In this document: positions 26,986 to 35,235 of the stretch, piece by piece | Layout: each line of letters opens with the position of its first letter | Numbering within the stretch: the first letter of the stretch is position 1 | Source of the DNA: JAKOVR01 sp031415655 | GTDB taxonomy: Bacteria > Actinomycetota > Acidimicrobiia > Acidimicrobiales > Acidimicrobilacustridaceae | Assembly: GCA_031415655.1 (NCBI GenBank) | Contig: JANOSD010000084.1 | Coordinates: 51,776 to 115,775 of the forward strand | Reading direction: 5' to 3' | DNA length: 64,000 nt | Translations under genes and position numbers: made by a program | The notes under the pieces: generated by a model | What the model was told of the DNA's origin: nothing | What the model saw: the letters and a program-made list of their open reading frames with translations, nothing else | Database searches by the model: none

Positions 26986-27435
26986 ATGAAAGTTGCCGTC
27001 CTGATGGGTTCTCCCAACGACATGGACAAGATGCGCCCCGCCGCCGACACGCTGGCTCGGTTCGGAATCGAAGCCGACGTCCGAGTGATGAGCGCGCATC
27101 GCAACCCTGCGCAGGTCACTGCGTTGGCATCGACCGCCCGAGAAGACGGTTATGTGGCGTTTATCTGCGGTGCCGGGATGGCCGCGCACCTCGCCGGCGT
27201 GGTCGCGGCCCATACAACGCTCCCCGTGGTGGGCGTGCCTCTTAGTGGTGGCGCTATCAACGGCGTCGATGCTCTCTACTCAACGGTACAGATGCCGAAG
27301 GGGATTCCGGTGGCCACGGTGGCGATCGATGGGTCGATGAACGCGGCGCTGTTGGTGGTGGAGATGCTGGCCATCACCGACACACGACTTCAAGGAGAAC
27401 TCGCGGCCCACCGGGCGGAGATCGCCGGCGGCTGA
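26986..27435 (+). CDS. purE: N5-CAIR mutase
   Basis: PurE converts N5-carboxyaminoimidazole ribonucleotide to CAIR in de novo purine synthesis. 149 residues with GSPNDMDKMRPAADTL, VMSAHRNPAQV, the Gly-rich AGMAAHLAGVVAAHTTLPVVGVPL and VDALYSTVQMPKGIPVATVAI, which identify class I PurE. AAGGAG lies ten bases before the ATG. PurE of this class normally needs PurK, which is not in the window. It ends eight bases from the convergent zinc-binding gene. Confidence 0.97.
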   Translation: MKVAVLMGSPNDMDKMRPAADTLARFGIEADVRVMSAHRNPAQVTALASTAREDGYVAFICGAGMAAHLAGVVAAHTTLPVVGVPLSGGAINGVDALYSTVQMPKGIPVATVAIDGSMNAALLVVEMLAITDTRLQGELAAHRAEIAGG

Positions 27436-27442
27436 CGGTCGA

Positions 27443-27799
27443 TCAGAAGTAGGCGACCTTCTGGTTGTCGTCTGGCGGTTCGTCGGTCCAGCCGAATGCC
27501 CCGGAGGATCCTTCGGGTACCGACCAGTCGATGGTGGTGGTCTGCGCCGCCAGCTCCTTTTCGTCTTTTTGCGCCTTTTTGAACTCCCGCTGGGCTTTGC
27601 GCATCTGTCGTTTGGCCATTGCCGGGGGGCGTGCAGCGTTCGCCCGCACGCCCGCAGCGGCGAGGGCACACGACAGGCAGAACGGTGGCTTGTTGTCGCC
27701 GAATGCGTAGACGAGGCATTCGCCGCAAAAGCCGTGGCCGCACATGCGGCAAAGATTTTCGGCGGATTCGAAGCTGTGGTTGAAACAGCGAACATCCAT
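27443..27799 (-). CDS. Small B-box-like zinc-binding protein
   Basis: 118 residues. The N-terminal third has a Cys/His pattern like a B-box zinc finger: CFNHSFESAENLCRMCGHGFCGECLV, then CLSCALAAAG. The middle is a basic helical stretch (KRQMRKAQREFKKAQKDEKELAAQ), and the tail (IDWSVPEGSSGAFGWTDEPP) is polar. No membrane helix is visible. Similar small proteins with two zinc-like clusters occur in actinobacteria without known role. It is transcribed against the purine genes on both sides. Confidence 0.72.
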   Translation of the reverse strand: MDVRCFNHSFESAENLCRMCGHGFCGECLVYAFGDNKPPFCLSCALAAAGVRANAARPPAMAKRQMRKAQREFKKAQKDEKELAAQTTTIDWSVPEGSSGAFGWTDEPPDDNQKVAYF

Positions 27800-28044
27800 C
27801 GTTCGCGGACCTTTGGGTTGAGGTGGTCCGGATGATGCAAATCACCGGATTGGGGCGGAGCCACGCTTTGGCCGCCGCCACCGAACCGCCCACTTCGCCG
27901 TGGTCGCTCCGCCGGTTCCGACGTTGACTCCCTCTGGTCACCAGTTCGACCCGAGTTACGCTGTGCTTTACCGTTCGCAGCCTAGTCGTGTCGGAATTGG
28001 TCCGTTTGGCCCACGCCCGATCCCCTTCTCTCCCGGAGTTCCCC
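27800..28044. other. Divergent region upstream of purB
   Basis: 245 bp between the zinc-protein gene (minus) and purB (plus). A TTGACT at 27924-27929 is -35-like, but no matching -10 at 16-18 bases was found. I see no gene or riboswitch fold. Confidence 0.4.
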
Positions 28045-29472
28045 GTGACCAAGCCCGTCATTCCCAACGTCTTGGCGGCTCGGTACGCCAGTGAGGCGAT
28101 GGCCACGTTGTGGTCAGCGGAGCACAAGGTTGTGCTGGAACGCCGTTTGTGGATCGCCGTGCTGCGAGCCCAAAGCGACCTTGGAGTGGCATTGCCCGAC
28201 GGGGTGATCGAGGACTATGAGGCGGTGGTGGAACGAGTGGACTTGGCCAGCATCGACGCCAGAGAACGAGTCACTCGGCACGACGTCAAGGCCAGAATCG
28301 AGGAGTTCACCGATCTGGCCGGTCACGAGCACATCCACAAAGGAATGACCTCACGTGACCTCACCGAAAACGTCGAACAGCTTCAGGTTCGAGAGAGCCT
28401 GGTACTGATTCGCCGGCAGGCCGTGGCCGTTCTGGCTCGATTGGCTGATCGTGCCAGCGAATACGCCGCGGTAGTGATGGCGGGACGAAGCCACAACGTG
28501 GCGGCTCAGGCCACCACGTTGGGGAAACGATTCGCCAACGCTGGCGAGGAACTGCTGCAAGCGGTGGCGCGCCTCGACGAATTGATCGCCCGGTATCCGC
28601 TACGCGGCATCAAGGGGCCGGTCGGCACACAGCAAGACATGCTCGATCTTTTGGGCGAAGCCGACCACGTCGCCGCATTGGAGGTACGTGTCGCGGAACA
28701 TCTGGGATTCACCGCGTCGCTCCAGAACGTGGGCCAGGTGTACCCACGATCGCTGGATTTCGACGTTGTGGCGGCGCTGGCACAGCTTTCGGCCGGTCCG
28801 GCCGACCTTGCCACCACGATCCGGCTCATGGCAGGCAACGAACTGGTCACAGAAGGCTTTCAGGAGGGTCAAGTCGGGTCGTCGGCGATGCCCCACAAGA
28901 TGAACACCCGCTCGTGCGAGCGGGTGAACGGGCTGGCCGACATTCTCCGGGGTCACGTCACGATGGCCGGAGCCCTCATGGGCCATCAGTGGAATGAGGG
29001 CGACGTGTCGTGTTCAGTGGTCCGGCGGGTCGTGCTCCCCGATGCGTTTTTCGCGTTGGATGGCCTCTTCGAGACCATCCTCACGGTGCTGGACGAGTTC
29101 GGTGCGTATCCCGCAGTGATCGATCGTGAACTGCGCCGTTACCTGCCGTTTCTGGCAACGACAAAAGTGTTGATGGCGGCGGTGCGAGCCGGCGTAGGTC
29201 GCGAAGCGGCCCACGAGGCCATCAAGGAGCACGCGGTGGCGGTTGCGTTGGAACTCCGACGCGATGGAGCGGAGCGCAACGACCTGCTGGATCGCCTCGC
29301 TGCCGATCCACGGCTCGGCCTCGGGGCCGAGCAGTTGCAACAGGTGCTCGCGGACCCGCTCTCGTTCACCGGAATCGCAGTGGTGCAAGTGAAACGTTTC
29401 GTGGCGTCGGTTGCCGAACTCGTCGCCGCCGATCCCGAAGCCGCCACGTATTCGCCTGCGCCGATCGTGTAG
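28045..29472 (+). CDS. purB: Adenylosuccinate lyase
   Basis: PurB cleaves adenylosuccinate to AMP and SAICAR to AICAR, serving both arms of purine synthesis. 475 residues of the fumarase/aspartase fold: TRHDVKARIEEF, HKGMTSRDLTEN (substrate loop), GRSHNVAAQATTLGKR (catalytic His), GPVGTQQDML and the superfamily signature GSSAMPHKMNTRSCE. The GTG at 28045 has GGAG upstream and restores the usual N-terminus (IPNVLAARYAS); the open frame continues upstream. Confidence 0.96.
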   Translation: MTKPVIPNVLAARYASEAMATLWSAEHKVVLERRLWIAVLRAQSDLGVALPDGVIEDYEAVVERVDLASIDARERVTRHDVKARIEEFTDLAGHEHIHKGMTSRDLTENVEQLQVRESLVLIRRQAVAVLARLADRASEYAAVVMAGRSHNVAAQATTLGKRFANAGEELLQAVARLDELIARYPLRGIKGPVGTQQDMLDLLGEADHVAALEVRVAEHLGFTASLQNVGQVYPRSLDFDVVAALAQLSAGPADLATTIRLMAGNELVTEGFQEGQVGSSAMPHKMNTRSCERVNGLADILRGHVTMAGALMGHQWNEGDVSCSVVRRVVLPDAFFALDGLFETILTVLDEFGAYPAVIDRELRRYLPFLATTKVLMAAVRAGVGREAAHEAIKEHAVAVALELRRDGAERNDLLDRLAADPRLGLGAEQLQQVLADPLSFTGIAVVQVKRFVASVAELVAADPEAATYSPAPIV

Positions 29473-29524
29473 TCGGATGGACGCTTCGTGAGATGGACGT
29501 CTCGCCGGATGGACGGCTGACCCC

Positions 29525-31642
29525 ATGTCTGGTGTCTGCCCGCCCGCTCAATCGCCACGGGCATCGGCCCAGTCTCGCAACCCGCACGACGCGGGCAGCC
29601 GAACAGAACTGTCGATCACGCTCGGCATCACCGTGGTGCTGTGGATCTGGTTGACCCGAAACATATGGGAGCCCGGCTTACCGATCGGCGCCGATGTCGC
29701 GGCGCACGTCGTTCGTGCTGATGAGTTGGTGCAGTGGTACCTGCCCAACGGGCAGCTCGATGGGTGGCAGGATCGTTTTGGGACGGGGTATCAAGCGTCG
29801 TTGTTCCTGGGGCCAGGGTTCTCCCTACTCGTCGCGTTGGTGAGATTGCTCACCCTCGGCCGACTCGACTCTGTGGTGGCGGTGAAGGTAGTGACCGTCG
29901 CGGTACTGGCCGGCCAGTCGCTCGCGCTGGCTGCCGTTGGTCGGGCGTCGGGGCTCTCGAGGAGGGCTTGTGGGCTCGCGGCGGTGTTTTCGGTGTTGGT
30001 TTCGAGCTCCCTAGGAGGCGCGGGACTCGCCGGTGTCTTCGGCGTGGGACTCTTACCGCAGCAGGCCGCGACGGTGTACCTCCTGCTCCTTCTTGCCGTC
30101 GTGCTGGAACACCTTCGACGGCCCAGGCTTCTGACGGTATGTGCCGGCGCGGTGTTGATCGCTCTCCTGCTCATCACCCATCCCGTGACTTCTGCTTTGG
30201 CCTGTGCGGCGGTGGTTGCCGCCGTTGCGAGCAGCGGGATCGCCCGCGTGTCCGGCCGCTCGCCAGTACCTGTATCGCCGACTGAACCGTCGTTCGATCA
30301 AGTTAGGAACGGTGGTCGGAAGGCGCTGGGCGGTGTTGCGGCGATTGTTCTCGGTGTCGGAATGGCCGGCGTGGTGATGGTGCCGATGGTCGCGCATGCG
30401 GATCTCCGTGGACGGATCACCTTTTTTGATCACAAATCGTTCGCTGATGGCATCATTGAGGCGTGGGAGGGTTCCTTTCTTGTCCCACCATTGCTGGCCG
30501 TCATCGTGTTGCTGGGGTGGCTCGCTTTGGTGCCCCGCGTCCGGGAGCGCGACACACCAACAGTTCTGGTCGTTCTCCTACCGGTCATCTTTGCCGCCCA
30601 GGTCTGGGCTGCTCGAGCCCTCTTCGACATGGACCCACTCGCCGTCCAGTTACCGAATCGATCGTGGGGTGTGCTCGCCTTGCTGTGCCTACTGCCGGCA
30701 TCGACATCGATTGCCGCCGCCTCGACATCAATTGCGGCTGCCCCTATTTCTTTGGCCTCGGACATGGCCCCCGCCAACGAGTCCCCCTCGGGATCACCAC
30801 GGGCTCGGACGGCCCTTGGCTGGGCGGGGTTGGTGATGGGCATGCTGATGGTCCTTCTTGCCGAGCCAGTCGGACGATTCGCCCCCGCAATGGCGACCCC
30901 CAACGCTTCACTCGTTGCGATCGGGGAGCTTCTGCGGAGGGAGGTTCCAGACTCTGGCCGCTTCGTCGTGCAGCGGGCACCGCGAGACGAATGGCCGAGG
31001 ACTGGCGTCTTTCACCCGGACTTCTGGTTGGTGTGGGCGAGTGGGAGCTCGTCGCTCAATGCCTTCAACCCCGAATCTTCGCTCGTCGACCGACTCCTGT
31101 ACCTGGGAGATGACCTATCGGATGCCAATCCCGAGTCTTCGGTGGCGGCGCTTCGGCAATTGCGGACATCTCACGTGGTGTTTATGGAACCCGACCGTTT
31201 CCCCCGACTATTGGGCAGCCGGCACCTCCGCACCGTCTGGTCGGGTGACGGACTGTTGGTTGCCGCGCTGGTAGCGCCGCTTGAGGGGGCGGTGTTGACG
31301 GAAGCGACGGTGGCGGTTCGGTCCGTGTCGCCGGGCCATCGCGTGGTCACCATCGACAGCCCTGGCTCCGGCCCCGTCGCGCTGGGTATCACGTGGTCGC
31401 CGAAATGGGTTGCCTATCGCGAGGGAAGTCGGGTGTTGTTGCACGAAGGAGCGAGTCATCTCCTGACCGTTGATGTACCGGCCGGGACGCAGTCAATCGA
31501 TCTCCGATACGAGTCAGATGGTTGGGACACGTTGGGGCGGCTGACGTCGCTCATAGCGGCGGTGATCGTTTTTGGCCTGCTCTTCCATCATTTGCGGAGT
31601 CGGCGGCGGGCGGGTGAAGGCAACCTAGTGTGGGACTCATGA
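29525..31642 (+). CDS. Large GT-C/YfhO-like membrane protein
   Basis: 705 residues. About ten to eleven membrane helices occupy ~30-470; an early loop reads GADVAAHVVRADELVQWYLPNGQLDGWQDRFGTGYQA, the type of acidic loop seen in GT-C glycosyltransferases. A soluble extracytoplasmic domain follows (~480-670), ending with ITWSPKWVAYREG...DVPAGTQSIDLRYES, the YfhO-like beta domain, then a last helix and a basic tail. Substrate unknown; envelope glycan transfer is inferred. Its stop codon overlaps the purC start (ATGA), so it is coupled to a purine gene, which is odd. Confidence 0.7.
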   Translation: MSGVCPPAQSPRASAQSRNPHDAGSRTELSITLGITVVLWIWLTRNIWEPGLPIGADVAAHVVRADELVQWYLPNGQLDGWQDRFGTGYQASLFLGPGFSLLVALVRLLTLGRLDSVVAVKVVTVAVLAGQSLALAAVGRASGLSRRACGLAAVFSVLVSSSLGGAGLAGVFGVGLLPQQAATVYLLLLLAVVLEHLRRPRLLTVCAGAVLIALLLITHPVTSALACAAVVAAVASSGIARVSGRSPVPVSPTEPSFDQVRNGGRKALGGVAAIVLGVGMAGVVMVPMVAHADLRGRITFFDHKSFADGIIEAWEGSFLVPPLLAVIVLLGWLALVPRVRERDTPTVLVVLLPVIFAAQVWAARALFDMDPLAVQLPNRSWGVLALLCLLPASTSIAAASTSIAAAPISLASDMAPANESPSGSPRARTALGWAGLVMGMLMVLLAEPVGRFAPAMATPNASLVAIGELLRREVPDSGRFVVQRAPRDEWPRTGVFHPDFWLVWASGSSSLNAFNPESSLVDRLLYLGDDLSDANPESSVAALRQLRTSHVVFMEPDRFPRLLGSRHLRTVWSGDGLLVAALVAPLEGAVLTEATVAVRSVSPGHRVVTIDSPGSGPVALGITWSPKWVAYREGSRVLLHEGASHLLTVDVPAGTQSIDLRYESDGWDTLGRLTSLIAAVIVFGLLFHHLRSRRRAGEGNLVWDS

Positions 31643-32532
31643 CGATCTCGTTGCCCCACCTGTATTCCGGAAAAGTTCGCGACATGTATGACGCCGGCGA
31701 TGGCCGCTTGTTGCTCGTCACCTCCGACCGGCTCTCGGCTTTCGATGTGGTGATGGCCGAGCCGATCACCCACAAGGGTCGGGTACTCACTGCCATGTCG
31801 GCGTTTTGGTTCGAGCATTTCGCCACGACCACCGGCAGTCACCTCATCAGCACCGACGTCGCTGACCTACCGGGGATCGACGACGAATCAGCGCCCGACC
31901 TGGCCGGCCGGGTGATGCTCTGTCACCGGGCGGAAATGCTGAAGATTGAGTGCATCGTGCGGGGATACATCACGGGTTCGGCGTGGAAGGAATACATGAA
32001 CGGAGGAACGATGCACGGCGAACTACTTCCGAGCGGGCTTCTCGAATCGAGCCAGTTGCCCGAGCCGGTGTTCACCCCGAGCACGAAGGCCGACGACGGC
32101 GAACACGATGTCAACATCTCGTTTGAGGAAGCGGCATCGCTGATTGGTTCCGAGCTGGCCGAGCGGGCCCGGGACATCTCCCTTGAGCTCTACGCCAAGG
32201 GTGCAGCGTGGGCGGCCGAACGGGGGATCATCATTGCTGACACCAAGTTCGAGCTCGGTCTGGTGAATGGGGAACTGGTGCTCGCCGATGAAGTGCTCAC
32301 CCCAGATTCGTCGCGCTTTTGGCCGGCCGAAGCCTGGGTTCCGGGAACGACGCCCCCGTCGTTCGATAAGCAGCCAGTACGCAACTATCTCGATGGTCTC
32401 GACTGGGACAGGAGCCCGCCACCCCCACCCCTGCCCGCCGATGTGGTGCAAACTACGAGTTCGCGGTATGTCGATGCCTACGAACGCATCACCGGGCGAT
32501 CATTCGCCGATTGGCCTGGCGTAACAACCTGA
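31639..32532 (+). CDS. purC: SAICAR synthetase
   Basis: PurC joins CAIR and aspartate with ATP. 297 residues with YSGKVRDMYDAGDGRLLLVTSDRLSAFDVVM at the start, IECIVRGYITGSAWKEY, GEHDVNISFEEA and IIADTKFELGL, the standard motifs of the PurC family. The ATG at 31639 overlaps the stop of the membrane protein gene by four bases; a GTG three codons earlier is also in frame. purS follows after 68 bases. Confidence 0.97.
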   Translation: MTISLPHLYSGKVRDMYDAGDGRLLLVTSDRLSAFDVVMAEPITHKGRVLTAMSAFWFEHFATTTGSHLISTDVADLPGIDDESAPDLAGRVMLCHRAEMLKIECIVRGYITGSAWKEYMNGGTMHGELLPSGLLESSQLPEPVFTPSTKADDGEHDVNISFEEAASLIGSELAERARDISLELYAKGAAWAAERGIIIADTKFELGLVNGELVLADEVLTPDSSRFWPAEAWVPGTTPPSFDKQPVRNYLDGLDWDRSPPPPPLPADVVQTTSSRYVDAYERITGRSFADWPGVTT

Positions 32533-32600
32533 CGCCGCACGACTGGCGTGATGTCCGGCCTCGTTGACGGTAGCGGTGTCCCGTGTGCGAAAGTGGCGGC

Positions 32601-32867
32601 ATGAAGTTCTCCGTTCAGGTTGAGGTCCGGCTACGACCGGGCATCGCCGATCCCCAAGGTGCCACGATCGAACGTTCACTCCCGACGCTTGGTTTCGAAG
32701 GCGTGGCCGGTGTGCGGGTCGGAAAATCGATCCGCTTTCTGATCGAAAGCGCCGACGAGTCATCGGCGCGATCAGAGGTTCTTGACATGTGTGAACGATT
32801 CCTCACCAACCCAGTCATTGAGGATTCCGTTGTCTCCATCGAGGTGCTGGAGGGAGTTCCAGCGTGA
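32601..32867 (+). CDS. purS: FGAM synthase small subunit
   Basis: PurS is the small structural subunit that bridges PurL and PurQ in phosphoribosylformylglycinamidine synthase of the three-protein type. 88 residues: MKFSVQVEVRLRPGIADPQGATIERSLPTLGF, then VRVGKSIRF and a C-terminal MCERFLTNPVIEDSVVSI, matching the family over its whole length. The ATG at 32601 gives the usual N-terminus; a GTG at 32583 is in frame. Its stop overlaps the purQ GTG (GTGA). Confidence 0.95.
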   Translation: MKFSVQVEVRLRPGIADPQGATIERSLPTLGFEGVAGVRVGKSIRFLIESADESSARSEVLDMCERFLTNPVIEDSVVSIEVLEGVPA

Positions 32868-33541
32868 CGGCGCGCATCGGCGTCGTGTTGTTTCCTGGCT
32901 CGAACTGTGAGATGGATGCCATGGAGGCCATCCGCTCACTTGGCGGCCAGGCCGAGATCCTGTGGCATGGCGAAGCAACCCTCAATGGGGTCGACGGCAT
33001 CATCGTGCCGGGCGGCTTCGCCCACGGCGACTATCTACGGCCCGGTGCCATCGCCCGCTTCTCCCCGGTGATGGGCGCGGTGGGAGCATTCGCCGCCGAC
33101 GGCGGTCCGGTGGTGGGTATCTGCAACGGCTTTCAGGTGCTCACCGAGGCCGGCCTCCTCCCGGGTGCCCTGCAGAAGAATGCCGGTCTTAAGTTCCTCT
33201 GTGCGCCAGCGAAGGTCCGGGTGGAGACCAACAACTCCTGTCTCACTCGTGCCACCACGCTTGGCGAAGAGCTCCAGATCCCGATCAATCATTTCGAGGG
33301 AAATTACACCTGCAGCCGAGAAACCCTGGCCGAGCTGCAAAGTGAAGACCGCATCGTGTTTCGATACACCGAAAATCCCAATGGCTCGATCGACGACATC
33401 GCCGGAGTGTGCAATGAGGGTCGTAACGTCGTCGGCTTGATGCCCCACCCCGAGCGCGCCGTGTCCCCGTTGCTGGGGAGCGTCGACGGCGTGCCGTTGT
33501 TGCGTTCGCTGCTCGAAGCGGCGTCCGCGGTCGGGGTCTGA
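32864..33541 (+). CDS. purQ: FGAM synthase glutaminase subunit
   Basis: PurQ is the class I glutamine amidotransferase that supplies ammonia to PurL. 225 residues: IGVVLFPGSNCEMDAMEAI, VPGGFAHGDYLRPGAIA, the nucleophile elbow VGICNGFQVL (Cys), and the His-Glu pair in MPHPERAV. The GTG start overlaps the purS stop. purL normally follows, but here an unrelated methyltransferase gene comes next, so purL must be elsewhere. Confidence 0.96.
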   Translation: MTARIGVVLFPGSNCEMDAMEAIRSLGGQAEILWHGEATLNGVDGIIVPGGFAHGDYLRPGAIARFSPVMGAVGAFAADGGPVVGICNGFQVLTEAGLLPGALQKNAGLKFLCAPAKVRVETNNSCLTRATTLGEELQIPINHFEGNYTCSRETLAELQSEDRIVFRYTENPNGSIDDIAGVCNEGRNVVGLMPHPERAVSPLLGSVDGVPLLRSLLEAASAVGV

Positions 33542-33630
33542 AGCACCAAGCTTTCACCAATCTGCGCAAACCCTGCGAGGCCACGAGTAAATCGATGGTG
33601 AAATAGCCGGGCAGCCTGCCAACATGCCGG

Positions 33631-34290
33631 ATGGAAGAGCCGACCGAGCCAGTCAACCGGTGGTCTGAGGCGGAGCACGCGCTCGGGTACCTGGCCATTG
33701 CCGACACCATTCCGCACCGAACGGAGGGTGAGGCCGAATTGTTGGCTTGTTTGCCTCCGGTCGTCGATCGTGTGCTCGATCTCGGGTGTGGCGACGGCCG
33801 GCTTATTGCCTTGGTGCGCAGCTTGCACCCCCACTCCATAGGAGTTGCGATCGACTTCTCGCCAGAGATGGTTCGACGGGTCGCCGAACGTTTCGATGGT
33901 GTCGGGGACGTTCGGGTGATCCACCACGATCTCGATGATCAATTGCCGGGCGAGGTACGTCGCCTGGCAGGTGGATTCGACGCCGTGGTCTCGAGCTTTG
34001 CCATCCACCATCTCGTGGACGAACGCAAACGATCGCTGTTTGCAGAAGTGGCGAGCCTCCTCCGACCGGGAGGGGTGTTCGCGAACCTCGAGCATGTGGC
34101 GTCTGCAAGCCCAACGTTGCACCAAGTCTTCCTACAACGCATCGGCGTGCGCCCCGATGATGATGACCCGTCGAACAAGTTGGCTCCCGTCGAAACGCAG
34201 CTCGCCTGGCTACGCCAGTCCGGATTCATCGAGGTCGATTGCCACTGGAAATGGCGCGAGCTCGCTCTCCTCGTCGGCTTGAAAGGCTGA
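33631..34290 (+). CDS. Class I SAM-dependent methyltransferase
   Basis: 219 residues with a Rossmann-like SAM-binding core: motif I VLDLGCGDGRLIALV (~47-61), the acidic strand GVAIDFSPEMV, motif II-like FDAVVSSFAIHHLVDERKR and motif III LLRPGGVFANLEHVA. These place it in the Methyltransf_25/12 group; the substrate cannot be told. It stands alone after purQ, with ~90 bases before it. Confidence 0.85.
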   Translation: MEEPTEPVNRWSEAEHALGYLAIADTIPHRTEGEAELLACLPPVVDRVLDLGCGDGRLIALVRSLHPHSIGVAIDFSPEMVRRVAERFDGVGDVRVIHHDLDDQLPGEVRRLAGGFDAVVSSFAIHHLVDERKRSLFAEVASLLRPGGVFANLEHVASASPTLHQVFLQRIGVRPDDDDPSNKLAPVETQLAWLRQSGFIEVDCHWKWRELALLVGLKG

Positions 34291-34340
34291 GTTTCCCGCT
34301 CTGGCGACCTCCTCGATCCCCGTCGTCCCCCGCTGCGTTG

Positions 34341-34372
34341 GTGGTGTGGTCGGGTGGTGTGGTCGGGTGGTG
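34341..34372. repeat. Tandem 13-bp repeats upstream of the SDR gene
   Basis: GTGGTGTGGTCGG occurs twice in a row followed by a half unit (GTGGTG), in a G/T-rich tract between the methyltransferase and SDR genes. Confidence 0.88.
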
Positions 34373-34423
34373 CGTTGGGGCGGGGTGCGGCGGGGGAAAC
34401 CTAACGCCGGCCTATCGTCGTTT

Positions 34424-35200
34424 ATGACCGATCTGCCTTCGCCGTCCAGTCTCTTCGACCTCTCGGATCGTATTGCCATCATCACCGGCGGTAGTCGGGG
34501 CCTCGGGAGGGCAATGGCTCGTGGTTTCGCCGCCGCCGGCGCCCATGTGGTCATCGCGTCAAGGAAGGTCGAGCCATGTGAGGCGGTGGCGACGGCAATC
34601 CGCAACCATGGAGGCTCGGCAATCGGTGTGGCCACCCACGTCGGTGATCCCGATGCGCTCGACGCGTTGGTGGCGGCGACCGTCGATCGATTCGGCGGTG
34701 TCGACATCCTGGTGAACAACGCTGCCAATCCGCTCGGGGGCATGCTGGCCGACGTCACCGAGTTGGCGTTCCAGAAGAGCTACGAGGTGAACGTTCGGGC
34801 GCCGCTCTTTCTGGCGCAACGGGCGTTGCCCCATTTGCAGGCATCATCCCACGCGTCGATCATCAATGTGATCACCGCCGGAGCGTTCCAGCCGGGGCCA
34901 GGTCTGGGTCTCTACTGCTCCGGCAAGGGGGCGCTGTGGAGTCTGACTCGCGTGATGGCCAAGGAGTGGGCGCCGCTTGGGGTACGAGTGAACGCCCTCG
35001 CCCCGGGACCGTTCGACACCGAGATGATGGCGGCCACGCTCGCGGTGCCCGAGTTCCACCGATCCGTCGTCGAGGCAACCGTGCTTCGTCGTGTAGCGAA
35101 ACCCGATGAACTGATCGGCGCTGCCCTGTTTCTTGCGTCTGATGCTTCGAGCTACGTCACCGGTTCGGTGATCCCGGTCGACGGGGGAATCCTGGCCTGA
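34424..35200 (+). CDS. Short-chain dehydrogenase/reductase
   Basis: 258-residue classical SDR: NAD(P)-binding TGGSRGLGRAMA near residues 20-31, NNAAN (NNAG-like), and YxxxK as YCSGK. The C-terminal APGPFDTEM and GSVIPVDGGI match FabG-like reductases. The residue 13 places before the catalytic Tyr is Thr (in NVITAGAF), where Ser is usual. TATCGT (34413-34418) ends five bases before the ATG and no ribosome site is present, suggesting a leaderless mRNA. Substrate unknown. Confidence 0.88.
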   Translation: MTDLPSPSSLFDLSDRIAIITGGSRGLGRAMARGFAAAGAHVVIASRKVEPCEAVATAIRNHGGSAIGVATHVGDPDALDALVAATVDRFGGVDILVNNAANPLGGMLADVTELAFQKSYEVNVRAPLFLAQRALPHLQASSHASIINVITAGAFQPGPGLGLYCSGKGALWSLTRVMAKEWAPLGVRVNALAPGPFDTEMMAATLAVPEFHRSVVEATVLRRVAKPDELIGAALFLASDASSYVTGSVIPVDGGILA

Positions 35201-35235
35201 CCGTGGCCAACCCGATGGCGATGATCCTGAGGACC

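Noticed and set aside
27800..28044. Possible purine riboswitch or attenuator upstream of purB
   Set aside because: No conserved riboswitch core or hairpin with a T-run could be found by eye.
34341..34372. Short repeats considered as a CRISPR fragment
   Set aside because: Units are 13 bp with no spacers. None of the repeat arrays in the window alternates repeats and unique spacers, and no cas gene is present.
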